Source of the DNA: Clostridia bacterium
Lineage (GTDB): Bacteria > Bacillota > Clostridia > Oscillospirales > CAG-272
Direction of reading: 5' to 3'
Length of the DNA stretch: 39,475 nucleotides
Assembly (NCBI GenBank): GCA_024405755.1
Contig: JAKSOD010000012.1
Coordinates: 1 to 39,475, forward strand
Positions 12,441 to 19,621 of the stretch are shown here, one piece after another. The notes under the pieces were generated by a model that did no database searches, was not told the DNA's origin, and saw only the letters and a list, made by a program, of their open reading frames with translations. Position numbers and translations under genes: made by a program. The first letter of the stretch is position 1. Each line of letters begins with the position of its first letter.

Positions 12441-12606
12441 TTTCTATCACTCCATTCAAGTTTTTTTACGCTCTTCTCAATCCGTGTTAAACTGCGCTTC
12501 AAAAACGGCAGATCCCTCATATTGGCGATCTCATGGGGGGAAACGTCGTTTTTCAGCACTGCAAATGTGTTTGCGGACATATTGAGCGATTATAATGCAG
12601 TGTATA

Positions 12607-12635
12607 ATTATATCACCTGTGTCAAGTCTTGTCAA
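12607..12635 (-). promoter_or_regulatory. Sigma-A promoter of rpoB-rpoC
   Basis: On the minus strand TTGACA (12630-12635) and TATAAT (12607-12612) are separated by exactly 17 bp, with an extended -10 TGA. The predicted start is near 12600. Confidence 0.88.
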
Positions 12636-12785
12636 GAGGATTTTCCCAAATTTTTCAAAAATATTTTTATTTTCTTGTTTTTTTCTTCCTTTTTGTATAG
12701 TTGACAAACTTTATTGCATAAAATCAAAGGAAACGAACTTCTAACAAAGATTTCGAAGCCAATTTGTTGTTTTTACCGGTACAGA

Positions 12786-12799
12786 CCGGATTAATCCGG
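12786..12799. repeat. Perfect 14-bp palindrome CCGGATTAATCCGG
   Basis: A perfect palindrome centred 51 bp before the ATG of the AI-2E family gene. It could be an operator for that gene; no regulator can be named from the sequence. Confidence 0.4.
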
Positions 12800-12843
12800 C
12801 TCCGGACAAACTCTTATATAATAAGGAAGGATTTTTTACAAAA

Positions 12844-13983
12844 ATGGAAAAAGAAGGTTTTGATTGGAAAAAAACAGCAGCTGTCATTTTTTGTGCTGCC
12901 TCCGCTCTGCTTGCAGGGTGGCTTGTTCTCCGCTATCTTCTTTCCGCTCTCCTTCCCTTCCTTGTTGCAGCAGTCATTGCCGCTGCGGTAAGACCGTTGG
13001 CGGAAAAACTGACTGCTAAGATCAGAATCTCCGAACGTACCGCTTCTGCCGTTCTTGTTTTTATTCTTCTTGCTGCCGTTACACTCGCCTGCTCTTTCGG
13101 TATACGCCGCCTGATTTCAGAACTCGGCAGACTTGCCTCGGGTATCAGTGAAGAAGGAAACGCCGTCGGAGAAATAATATCCGAAATTGTTAACATGACT
13201 GAAGGACTCGGAGAAAAGATTGCGCTGATCTTTCATCACGACAATACAGGTGAAGCAGCTGCCATGGGTGAAAAAATCAATCAATGGCTCTCCGGAATGT
13301 TTTCTAATATAATAAATACCATAAGTTCCCGTATTCCCGGAATCATTTCTTCAATTATCGGTGCTCTCCCCGGTTTACTGCTTGCTCTGACAGTTACAGT
13401 CATTGCTTCCTTCTACTTTGCTCTGGACAGAGACCGCATCTCTGACGCCCTGTCTTCCCTCCTTCCCGACGGCACCCGACGACTGCTTCCGAATATAAAA
13501 AAAGGTGCCGCGAGAACCGCGGCAAATTATCTCAGGGCATATTCACTTATTCTGTTTATGACTTTTGCCGAGGTTTTCTTCGGATTATCTGTTCTCGGCG
13601 TTGATTATTCTTTTATCATTGCGCTTATAACAGCACTTGTGGATTTTTTGCCTGTATTCGGAGTAGGCACCGTACTTATTCCGTGGGCGATCGCGTGTTT
13701 CCTGCTGCGCAATATCAGCCGCGGTGTCGGATTGCTTATTATTTATGCAGTCGTTGTCGTGATCCGTCAGTTTACCGAACCTAAAATCGTCGGAGGAACA
13801 CTCGGTATCCATCCGCTGCTGACGCTTTTTGCAATGTATATCGGTTTCCGTCTTCTCGGTGTCGCCGGAATGATAATAGGTCCTGTGCTTGTGACCGCAG
13901 TGCGGGCGTTGATGCCTATGATCCCACTCAGGATCCCCAAAAACGACGAAGTCGTTGAAAGTTTTCCAGGAAGCAAGAAGTGA
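12844..13983 (+). CDS. AI-2E family (YtvI-like) integral membrane transporter
   Basis: The 379-aa protein has the layout of the AI-2E/PerM/YtvI permease family: two N-terminal membrane helices (about residues 10-45), a charged amphipathic stretch, a helix ending in SFYFALDRDRI, then closely spaced C-terminal helices containing VDFLPVFGVGT and GIHPLLTLFAMYIG, which are family signatures. Members range from sodium/proton antiporters to the sporulation membrane protein YtvI, so the substrate is unknown; the autoinducer name should not be taken as function. GGAAGG lies about 13 bases before the ATG. It is transcribed away from rpoB and ends 14 bp from the convergent membrane-protein gene with no terminator visible between them. 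Confidence 0.85.
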   Translation: MEKEGFDWKKTAAVIFCAASALLAGWLVLRYLLSALLPFLVAAVIAAAVRPLAEKLTAKIRISERTASAVLVFILLAAVTLACSFGIRRLISELGRLASGISEEGNAVGEIISEIVNMTEGLGEKIALIFHHDNTGEAAAMGEKINQWLSGMFSNIINTISSRIPGIISSIIGALPGLLLALTVTVIASFYFALDRDRISDALSSLLPDGTRRLLPNIKKGAARTAANYLRAYSLILFMTFAEVFFGLSVLGVDYSFIIALITALVDFLPVFGVGTVLIPWAIACFLLRNISRGVGLLIIYAVVVVIRQFTEPKIVGGTLGIHPLLTLFAMYIGFRLLGVAGMIIGPVLVTAVRALMPMIPLRIPKNDEVVESFPGSKK

Positions 13984-13997
13984 TCCCCCAAGTAGTC

Positions 13998-14369
13998 TTA
14001 GACCCGGAAAGCAATAAAACTGATCGCCACACTGATAAGTGCGGAACCGAGTGCAAGACGATATTGACCGTTTCCCGCCGCAACCGTATTGACAAACACA
14101 AAGAATGCAGCACAGGCACAGATACCGGCGGCAATGCGTAAAACTACTACGGTACGGCGGACAGCTTCGTTCACGGTAGGACGTTCAAAAAATGCTATTA
14201 CGGAACAGCAGAGACTGATCATCATTTCAATGATTATTCCCGCAATTCCCTCATTATTATTAACCGCTGTGTCGTTTCTACGGCGTGTGCTTATTCTGAC
14301 ATCAGTGTATTCAGCAGAGCCGTGTCTTACGGTGGTACGGTTCATTTCATTATATATACAGTTGTTCAT
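13998..14369 (-). CDS. Small integral membrane protein, function unknown
   Basis: I do not recognise the family. The 123-aa protein has a polar N-terminus (about residues 1-38) and three predicted membrane helices: roughly 43-61, 73-97 and 104-121. GGAG lies 7 bases before the ATG, and a strong sigma-A promoter at 14418-14446 fits its start, so it is probably a real gene. It is divergent from the helix-turn-helix/S24 repressor gene 175 bp away, which makes it a natural candidate target of that repressor. The 3' end lies 14 bp from the convergent AI-2E gene. Confidence 0.7.
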   Translation of the reverse strand: MNNCIYNEMNRTTVRHGSAEYTDVRISTRRRNDTAVNNNEGIAGIIIEMMISLCCSVIAFFERPTVNEAVRRTVVVLRIAAGICACAAFFVFVNTVAAGNGQYRLALGSALISVAISFIAFRV

Positions 14370-14417
14370 TTCACTTCTCCGTTTTTTATTTTCCGTTTCC
14401 GGAACTTTGTTGGCTTT

Positions 14418-14446
14418 ATTATATCACATGTTCATTATTTTGTCAA
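14418..14446 (-). promoter_or_regulatory. Sigma-A promoter of the small membrane-protein gene
   Basis: TTGACA (14441-14446) and TATAAT (14418-14423) on the minus strand have a 17-bp spacer and an extended -10 TGA. The expected start near 14411 leaves a leader of about 42 nt. Confidence 0.85.
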
Positions 14447-14484
14447 TAGATTTTTTATGTTTTGGAAAAAATTTTATTTTTCTA

Positions 14485-14518
14485 TTTACAAACAGGAAAA
14501 AGTGTGCTATAATACACT
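14485..14518 (+). promoter_or_regulatory. Promoter and putative operator of the S24 repressor gene
   Basis: TTTACA (14485-14490), a 17-bp spacer and TATAAT (14508-14513) form a sigma-A promoter with an extended -10 TGC. An inverted repeat AGTGT-N8-ACACT (14501-14518) is centred on the -10 box, the position expected for an autoregulatory repressor site. Start near 14520; leader about 24 nt. Confidence 0.75.
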
Positions 14519-14543
14519 TACAACGAAGACGGAGGGCAAAACT

Positions 14544-15359
14544 ATGGGACCCGATTATATTGAAAGAATAAAACAACTGAAGAATGACCGAAAGATGACC
14601 AACGAAGCTTTATCTCAGGTCAGCGGCATTCCGCTCGGAACGCTCAGCAAACTGCTTGCAGGTTTCTCGGATTCTGTAAAACTTTCAAATATCGTTGCTC
14701 TCTGTGATGCACTCGACTGCTCGGTTGATTATATCGTCAGCGGTGTTCCGGAAAACACAAACAACTACACTCTCGACGGTGCGGAAATCAGAATGATCGA
14801 GGATTATCGCAGACTTGACGATTACGGACGCGAGCTTGTTTCTCTCGTTATCGGGAAAGAACGCGAGCGGGTTAACCATGAAGAATATGTTCATTCATCC
14901 CCTGCTGCATCAGCCATCAGAAAGGAGAATGTAATTATAACTCCTGCACACCGCTATGGTGATTCGGGTGCAAAACGTTCGGGTAAACGTCAGATCACTC
15001 TTTACGACCTGCCGGTATCTGCGGGTGTCGGCGAGTATCTTGACGGTGAGGGTGCAGGAAAAATCACCCTTCCCGCTTCCCTTACGGGACCTGCCGCAGG
15101 TGCTGATTTCGCACTCAGGATCAGCGGAAACAGTATGGAACCAAAATATCACAACGGAGATATTCTTCTCGTTGAAGACACGGATGCTGTTGAAGTCGGA
15201 GATCCATGCGTATATATTCTTGACGGCAACGGATACTTTAAAATATTCGGAGGCGACTGCTTGATTTCCCTTAATCCAGAATACGGCAGGATTATGCTGA
15301 AAGACTTTGAGCAGGTAAATTGCGCAGGACGAGTACTCGGACGTCTGAAAAAAAGATGA
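14544..15359 (+). CDS. Helix-turn-helix/S24 autocleaving repressor (HdiR/LexA-like)
   Basis: The start at 14544 is set by GGAGGG seven bases upstream and by the promoter at 14485-14513; an open extension to 14322 runs through the promoter and is rejected. The 271-aa protein has an XRE-type helix-turn-helix at about residues 5-65, a linker, and a C-terminal S24 domain. The catalytic pair is visible as Ser197 in GNSMEP and Lys233 in GYFKIFG, and an Ala171-Gly172 bond in GEGAGK fits the self-cleavage site. Family knowledge: such repressors are inactivated by RecA- or stress-stimulated autocleavage (LexA, phage repressors, HdiR). It probably represses itself through the inverted repeat at its -10, and perhaps the divergent membrane protein. 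No phage genes are nearby. Confidence 0.88.
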   Translation: MGPDYIERIKQLKNDRKMTNEALSQVSGIPLGTLSKLLAGFSDSVKLSNIVALCDALDCSVDYIVSGVPENTNNYTLDGAEIRMIEDYRRLDDYGRELVSLVIGKERERVNHEEYVHSSPAASAIRKENVIITPAHRYGDSGAKRSGKRQITLYDLPVSAGVGEYLDGEGAGKITLPASLTGPAAGADFALRISGNSMEPKYHNGDILLVEDTDAVEVGDPCVYILDGNGYFKIFGGDCLISLNPEYGRIMLKDFEQVNCAGRVLGRLKKR

Positions 15360-15414
15360 TTCAAAGTTTTTCTTTTCTGAATTCCGCTTTTATAAGTACA
15401 TAATAAATAATAAT

Positions 15415-15452
15415 AAATGACCGGAAAAGGATCTTCCCTTTTCCGGTCATTT
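15415..15452. terminator. Bidirectional terminator between repressor and EPS operon
   Basis: A perfect 16-bp stem (15415-15430 with 15437-15452) and 6-nt loop, with A/T-rich flanks on both sides, lies between the convergent repressor gene and the last gene of the EPS operon. It can serve both. Confidence 0.9.
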
Positions 15453-15468
15453 ATTTCATAATTCAAGT

Positions 15469-16266
15469 TTATTCTCCGACACTTACCCACACGGCAGGTC
15501 TTATTCCGCGGTCTGAAGCGGAAACTGCTCTTCCGCTTTCAAGTATAGAACCGTTGAAATGTATGATTGCAGCCGTTGAACTGTCAACTCCGGGGGAACG
15601 AAGCCACCATGATCCGGTGCGTATGCCGTTTGAATCAGTTGATGTTACAGCGCCGTGACTCTTTGCATATTCAGTAACATCGCAGGCACGTTTTTCTGCG
15701 GTTTCCATTATAAAATCTGCACTCTTGGCTTCCGCTATACTCAAAAGGAATATTTTATCCTCGGTATCATTGCCGTAATTTTGAACTTTCACGGTTGGAA
15801 TCGTCTTCTGCTCTTCTTCATTGAAAGCTGTTTTCAGAAATTCGTCATTGAGCCACGCACGCAGAGTTGAAGTTTCCCATGAAGTATTATTTGGAACTCC
15901 GCCTTCGGCATCAACATTATATGGTTTGCATTCAAGGCAATATTTGCTGACAAGCATCACCCTGCCGTCTTTCTTTGAGACGACAGTCCATTCAATGTCC
16001 TCTGTACCATTTTCCGTATTTCCGTCCTGCTCATATTTTCCGAACTTGACGACATCTCCGGTCTTTGCATCTTTAAGAGCAGATGCGGTTCCTTCCGCCG
16101 ACGTTACTACTTCTGCTGCGGATGCCGTGGCTTCTCCGCCTGCACGTGCCGCGGACGTAATATCATCTTTAACAGTTCCTCCGTATGAGCGACAGCCGGT
16201 AAGGATCGTTCCGAGCGCGATTACGGAAAGAATCAAAGTAAGAAAACGGATATTGATTCTTTTCAT
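15469..16266 (-). CDS. Lipoprotein with DUF6273-like domain, last gene of EPS operon
   Basis: The 265-aa protein starts with a lipoprotein signal peptide: basic MKRINIR, hydrophobic core, lipobox ILTGC with Cys25. A low-complexity Ala/Ser/Thr linker (about 35-65) leads to a domain that starts GDVVKFGKYEQ (70-80) and ends with SWWLRSPG (219-226) and RGIRPAVWV (253-261), the signature of DUF6273 domains common in gut Clostridia. The fold resembles formylglycine-enzyme/C-type-lectin-like modules, but no activity is established. It follows cpsD by 18 bp and ends at a terminator, so it is likely co-transcribed with the capsule genes and exposed outside the membrane. Binding or shaping of the polysaccharide is possible but unproven. 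Confidence 0.75.
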   Translation of the reverse strand: MKRINIRFLTLILSVIALGTILTGCRSYGGTVKDDITSAARAGGEATASAAEVVTSAEGTASALKDAKTGDVVKFGKYEQDGNTENGTEDIEWTVVSKKDGRVMLVSKYCLECKPYNVDAEGGVPNNTSWETSTLRAWLNDEFLKTAFNEEEQKTIPTVKVQNYGNDTEDKIFLLSIAEAKSADFIMETAEKRACDVTEYAKSHGAVTSTDSNGIRTGSWWLRSPGVDSSTAAIIHFNGSILESGRAVSASDRGIRPAVWVSVGE

Positions 16267-16284
16267 TTTTTATTCTGCCTTTCG

Positions 16285-16989
16285 TTATTTGCTGCTTTTT
16301 ACGGATGATGAGTAGGAATACTTGTAAGAACTGCGTTTCTTATACATATACCGTCCCTTTGGAGCCACTGTATTGTTGCGGATAACCCCGAGAAGGTGAC
16401 AGTCACACTTACGCAGCTGTTCAACGACTTCCTTTGCCTGCTTACGTCTGACGTCATTGCCGCCTATCACGAGTGCTGCTCCGTCACATCTTGATGCGAT
16501 AACCGCAGCGTCAATTACTCTTCCGAGAGGAGGAGAGTCAATAATCACGTAGTCATATACCTTGCGTGCTTCGGAAAGGAGCATAGCAAACACTTTTCCG
16601 TTGAGCAATTCAACGGGATTAGGAGGATATTTACCGGCAAGCAGAACATGCAGTCCCGTGATATCGGTCTTATAAATGCAATCGGTGAGACTGCGCTGAC
16701 CGCTGAGTACCTCACTGAGTCCCAAAACGTCGCGGGCGTTCGTATTGCGTCCGGCAAGCACGGATTTTCTCATATCGGCATCAATAAAAAGGACTTTTTT
16801 TCCGAGTTCCGCAAAACTCTTTGCAATATGAAGGGAAATTGTTGTCTTGCCCTCGTTTTCGTCACAACTTGTGAGAACGATAACTCGTATGTTCTGACCG
16901 CAGAATTGAAGATTCGTACGAAGTACTTTCAGTGCTTCCTGAACGCTATAGTTGTCGCTGCCGACCATTCTTAACTTGATTTCTTCCAT
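16285..16989 (-). CDS. cpsD: CpsD/CapB-type bacterial tyrosine kinase
   Basis: This is the cytoplasmic BY-kinase of the EPS machine. It autophosphorylates on a C-terminal tyrosine cluster and works with CpsC to control chain length and export. In 234 aa it shows Walker A at residues 41-50 (SCDENEGKTT, where family members more often have a proline or glycine in place of the first Glu/Asn), Walker A' with FIDADMRKS (68-76) and Walker B VIIDSPP (148-154). The C-terminal tail has five tyrosines (214, 216, 222, 224, 226). AAAGGAGG lies 11 bases before the ATG. Six bases separate it from cpsC upstream; the lipoprotein gene follows. Confidence 0.93.
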   Translation of the reverse strand: MEEIKLRMVGSDNYSVQEALKVLRTNLQFCGQNIRVIVLTSCDENEGKTTISLHIAKSFAELGKKVLFIDADMRKSVLAGRNTNARDVLGLSEVLSGQRSLTDCIYKTDITGLHVLLAGKYPPNPVELLNGKVFAMLLSEARKVYDYVIIDSPPLGRVIDAAVIASRCDGAALVIGGNDVRRKQAKEVVEQLRKCDCHLLGVIRNNTVAPKGRYMYKKRSSYKYSYSSSVKSSK

Positions 16990-16995
16990 TTTTAT

Positions 16996-17805
16996 TTACG
17001 CCTCCTTTGGGGCGTCGGTTGACGCATTGTTATTTTGACGTGAGTCGCTGCTGCCGTACTTCCCGTACTTCCCGTACTTCCCGTACCTTCCGTATTTCCC
17101 GTACTTTCCGCCTTTGGATTTCGGTGCTTCGTCTGCATTAGGAATATTACCGAGGATGGTAAGTCCGAGAGTCTGCTCAATATCATATTCGTCACTGAAG
17201 CGGTCCTTGAGAAGAGAAATCACAAGGAAAGCAGCATACGTTGCAACTGCTGCAAGAACCCCAACAATAAAATATGAAGTCAGTTTCGTCTTATTGCACG
17301 GTGCCGTACTGACCTTACCCTGAGCAAAAACATTAATCTGACGGATGCCGCTCATGGCGACTTCCATTTTTTCCGCACAAATCTCGCACAGTTCATCAAC
17401 GATCATTTTAGACATTGTCGGAGAATTGCTCTTTACTGAGACGTAAATAAATCGCGAACTGTCAGGATTCTGTGTGGAAATCATACTTTTCAGTGCTGCC
17501 GGACTCATTTTCAGATCCAGTGCTTCGATCACTCCGTCAAGTACGGAATAACTCGTGATTGCCTCCGAACAGTCGTTTATAACGGCAAGTGCTACATTGA
17601 ATGCCGCCGTTGAGTTTGCATCCTGAGGAAGAATATAAAGCGTCGCAACAGACTCGTATTTTGCCTGATATGTGGCTGTCTTGTATATTCCCATTGCTCC
17701 CATGGCAAGCAGTGCCGCAAGAACAATAATCCAGAATCTTGTGACAAAAACCTGCCACAGGTCTTTCAGATTAATAACAATTTCATTTGTTTGTTTTTCT
17801 TCCAT
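16996..17805 (-). CDS. cpsC: CpsC/Wzz-type chain-length determinant with KYG-repeat tail
   Basis: This is the membrane activator of the CpsD kinase and regulator of polymer length. In 269 aa there is a short cytoplasmic N-terminus, TM1 at about 24-40, an extracellular Wzz domain, a proline-containing juxtamembrane motif (AQGKVSTAPCNKTK, 161-174), TM2 at about 178-199, and a cytoplasmic tail of about 70 residues. That tail carries six consecutive KYG or RYG units (234-251) before a polar end. Standard CpsC proteins usually have a short tail without such repeats. The Shine-Dalgarno is weak. The gene sits between the phosphatase and kinase genes of the same regulatory module, 30 bp after cpsB and 6 bp before cpsD. 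Confidence 0.92.
   Translation of the reverse strand: MEEKQTNEIVINLKDLWQVFVTRFWIIVLAALLAMGAMGIYKTATYQAKYESVATLYILPQDANSTAAFNVALAVINDCSEAITSYSVLDGVIEALDLKMSPAALKSMISTQNPDSSRFIYVSVKSNSPTMSKMIVDELCEICAEKMEVAMSGIRQINVFAQGKVSTAPCNKTKLTSYFIVGVLAAVATYAAFLVISLLKDRFSDEYDIEQTLGLTILGNIPNADEAPKSKGGKYGKYGRYGKYGKYGKYGSSDSRQNNNASTDAPKEA
17053..17106 (-). repeat. Six tandem 9-bp repeats encoding (K/R)YG in cpsC
   Basis: Six head-to-tail 9-bp units occupy 17053-17106. On the coding strand the consensus is AAGTACGGG; three units match it exactly or nearly so and the others differ by silent changes or one K-to-R change. Since the unit is a multiple of three, copy-number change would lengthen or shorten the tyrosine array without a frameshift. 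Confidence 0.95.
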
Positions 17806-17835
17806 AATTCAGTCCATTCTTTCTGTCTGTTTTCT

Positions 17836-18576
17836 TTATTCCGTTATTTCATTCTCAGGGTCAAGTCCAAGCAATTCTCTTCCCTTGCGGCAGAACATAC
17901 TGTCCGCAAGATGTTCTCCGAATTTTTCCATAACGAATCTGTAACAATTCGATAGGATCGGAGGACGTGTTGTAGTATTGTGAGCGTCTGATCCGACAAC
18001 GTCATACAGACCATGTTCAAGTATGCGGCGGCTGCGTATTTTATCGCCGAGTCCCCATCCGCCAAAAGGAGAAGTCGCGTCCATCTGGATCACAGCTCCG
18101 TTTTCCCGGATATCGATCAGTTCACGCATATCGCGGTGAAAATTCACATATCTTTCCGCGTGGGCAAGCACCGGAATACATCCTGAATTCAGCATTTCGT
18201 GAATGGCTTTTACAATATATTCTCCCGATTCATTAAAGGAAAAATCAACCAGTACATACCGCGTACCGTTCAATGTCCGGCAGAATCCGGAATTCATCCA
18301 ATCAACAAAGTCTCCGCTGTATCTGAGTTCGTTCCCACGAAACACCTTCAGATCCCCGTAACGTGTCTCTGCGTAATCACGCAGTGTTTCAAATGCTTTA
18401 TCTGACTCTTCGGAATTGTACCCGAAGAAACCGGAGTGACAATGAGGAGTTGCGCACAGTATTCTCGTTCCGTCGGCATAGGCTGCATCAATTATTGAAC
18501 GCATCTGTGCCTCGTTTTCGGCGCCGTCATCCACGCCATACAGGCAATGCATATGTATATCCGTAAATTCCGGCAT
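17836..18576 (-). CDS. cpsB: CpsB/CapC-type PHP protein-tyrosine phosphatase
   Basis: This manganese-dependent PHP-family phosphatase removes phosphate from the CpsD tyrosine tail. The 246-aa protein has the four PHP metal motifs: DIHMH (6-10), TPHCH (43-47), a Glu83 in GNEL, LAHAERY (137-143) and GSDAHN (195-200). Length and motif order match the family. GAGGTGAG lies a few bases before the ATG. It is first of the cpsB-cpsC-cpsD-lipoprotein group, which a candidate internal promoter at 18636-18664 could transcribe separately from the biosynthetic genes upstream. Confidence 0.93.
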   Translation of the reverse strand: MPEFTDIHMHCLYGVDDGAENEAQMRSIIDAAYADGTRILCATPHCHSGFFGYNSEESDKAFETLRDYAETRYGDLKVFRGNELRYSGDFVDWMNSGFCRTLNGTRYVLVDFSFNESGEYIVKAIHEMLNSGCIPVLAHAERYVNFHRDMRELIDIRENGAVIQMDATSPFGGWGLGDKIRSRRILEHGLYDVVGSDAHNTTTRPPILSNCYRFVMEKFGEHLADSMFCRKGRELLGLDPENEITE

Positions 18577-18635
18577 TATCTCACCTCACATTTCTCTTTG
18601 CAGCATCAAAAGTATTATCTGCCTACTATATTGAT

Positions 18636-18664
18636 ATTTTAGCATAAAAAGAGCAAAATATCAA
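18636..18664 (-). promoter_or_regulatory. Candidate internal promoter of cpsBCD
   Basis: TTGATA (18659-18664) and TAAAAT (18636-18641) on the minus strand are 17 bp apart, with an extended -10 TGC. It lies in the 160-bp gap between the last biosynthetic gene and cpsB and predicts a start near 18629. No terminator is visible in the gap, so read-through from upstream is also likely. Confidence 0.6.
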
Positions 18665-18736
18665 GTTCAAAATCTAGATATATTGTTAAATATACTTTTC
18701 GGTTATCTTCATATGCTCGCGGTATGCTATTTTTGT

Positions 18737-19621
18737 TCAAAGGTGAAGCATTTCTCCGATTTCTTTATCGTGTTCGGGATTCCTGAAAGGCATCATTCCT
18801 CCGCATGGGAAGAACGTGAGTTCGGAGAAGAACACCTCATTTCCGATCTGATAAAGGTCCACACGGACAAATCTCTTGCCCTCGGCAAGTTTGCGGCTCA
18901 TCTCTATCATATCGTCAAAGCGTGAAGGCTTCTCGGGCAGTTCTTCAAATGGCTTGAAATCGCTTCTTTCATACGGTGCAAAGTTCCAGTCAAGCGTCAG
19001 AAAACTGATTCGTGCAGTTGGGTGATGTTCAAGTCCCCTCGAAATATAGAGAAACTTGGGTTCGCCGTTGAAGCAGTAGAATTTATAATCAGTCAGTCCC
19101 TCGTTGTCGGCAACCCCGGAATCAGACATGAATTTTTCCGCGATTATCCGCGGTTTCACGTCTTTATAGGGCCATTCTCTTCCGCTCCAAAAATAATTTC
19201 TCGCAAGACTCCTCTCAATTTTTTCCTTTGCAGCTTTCATATCGAGTGCAGACTTGTCTTTGCATACAACAAGTCCTCCGGAATCATGAGTACATTTAAG
19301 TACAAACTGATCCGGCAGGCTGTCAAAATCAATATCATCGAATTTATCCCAAACTCCGAGATTGGGAATAACGTGTTCCTCTCCGAGTTTGCCGGCAACG
19401 TATTTTTTTACCTCGAATTTGTCAACGAGAGTTATGTATTCGGGATTTCGGTCATGGAGTTTCAGCCATTGCTGCTTCTCTCCGAATGTTCTGGGATCTT
19501 TCAGATTCAGTTTTTTTCCGGTCCTTGCATGAAACATCAGTTTCAAATATTCTTCATCCGGCATCCAATTGAGCTTTTTCTTTCGTGCAAGATGCAGAAA
19601 GGTTTTGTCGATCAGATTCAT
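18737..19621 (-). CDS. TupA-like ATP-grasp protein (copy 1, subgroup A)
   Basis: The 294-aa protein belongs to the TupA-like ATP-grasp family named after a teichuronopeptide synthesis protein. Family enzymes are expected to use ATP to activate a carboxylate and join it to an amine. Visible landmarks are EKQQWLKLHDRNPEY (48-62), the phosphate-loop candidate KCTHDSGG (109-116), RIIAE (158-162), RVDLY (253-257) and the metal-binding SELTFFP (266-272), all shared with three paralogues in this locus. It ends in FRNPEHDKEIGEMLHL, like the copy at 25878 (subgroup A). Its ATG overlaps the flippase stop (ATGA), showing translational coupling. The acceptor and donor are unknown. Automatic pipelines often label these proteins glycosyltransferases, which the motifs do not support. 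Confidence 0.88.
   Translation of the reverse strand: MNLIDKTFLHLARKKKLNWMPDEEYLKLMFHARTGKKLNLKDPRTFGEKQQWLKLHDRNPEYITLVDKFEVKKYVAGKLGEEHVIPNLGVWDKFDDIDFDSLPDQFVLKCTHDSGGLVVCKDKSALDMKAAKEKIERSLARNYFWSGREWPYKDVKPRIIAEKFMSDSGVADNEGLTDYKFYCFNGEPKFLYISRGLEHHPTARISFLTLDWNFAPYERSDFKPFEELPEKPSRFDDMIEMSRKLAEGKRFVRVDLYQIGNEVFFSELTFFPCGGMMPFRNPEHDKEIGEMLHL

Larger units (their letters stand above)
12441..12843. other. Intergenic region upstream of rpoB and of the AI-2E family gene
   Basis: This 403-bp divergent gap holds the rpoB leader (12441-12600), the rpoB promoter, an AT-rich stretch (12636-12780) and a 14-bp palindrome (12786-12799). The leader half has coding-like base composition and contains an open frame starting at 12580 that runs into rpoB out of frame (see findings). 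For the plus-strand gene no convincing promoter was found: TTGACA at 12701 lacks a -10 at the right distance, and TATAAT at 12817 would start transcription inside the ribosome binding site. Confidence 0.6.

Noticed and set aside
12817..12822. TATAAT as promoter of the AI-2E family gene
   Set aside because: Transcription would begin inside the ribosome binding site, and no -35 box lies 16-18 bp upstream.
14322..14543. N-terminal extension of the S24 repressor
   Set aside because: The extension runs through the promoter; the ATG at 14544 has GGAGGG at the right distance and begins the helix-turn-helix domain.
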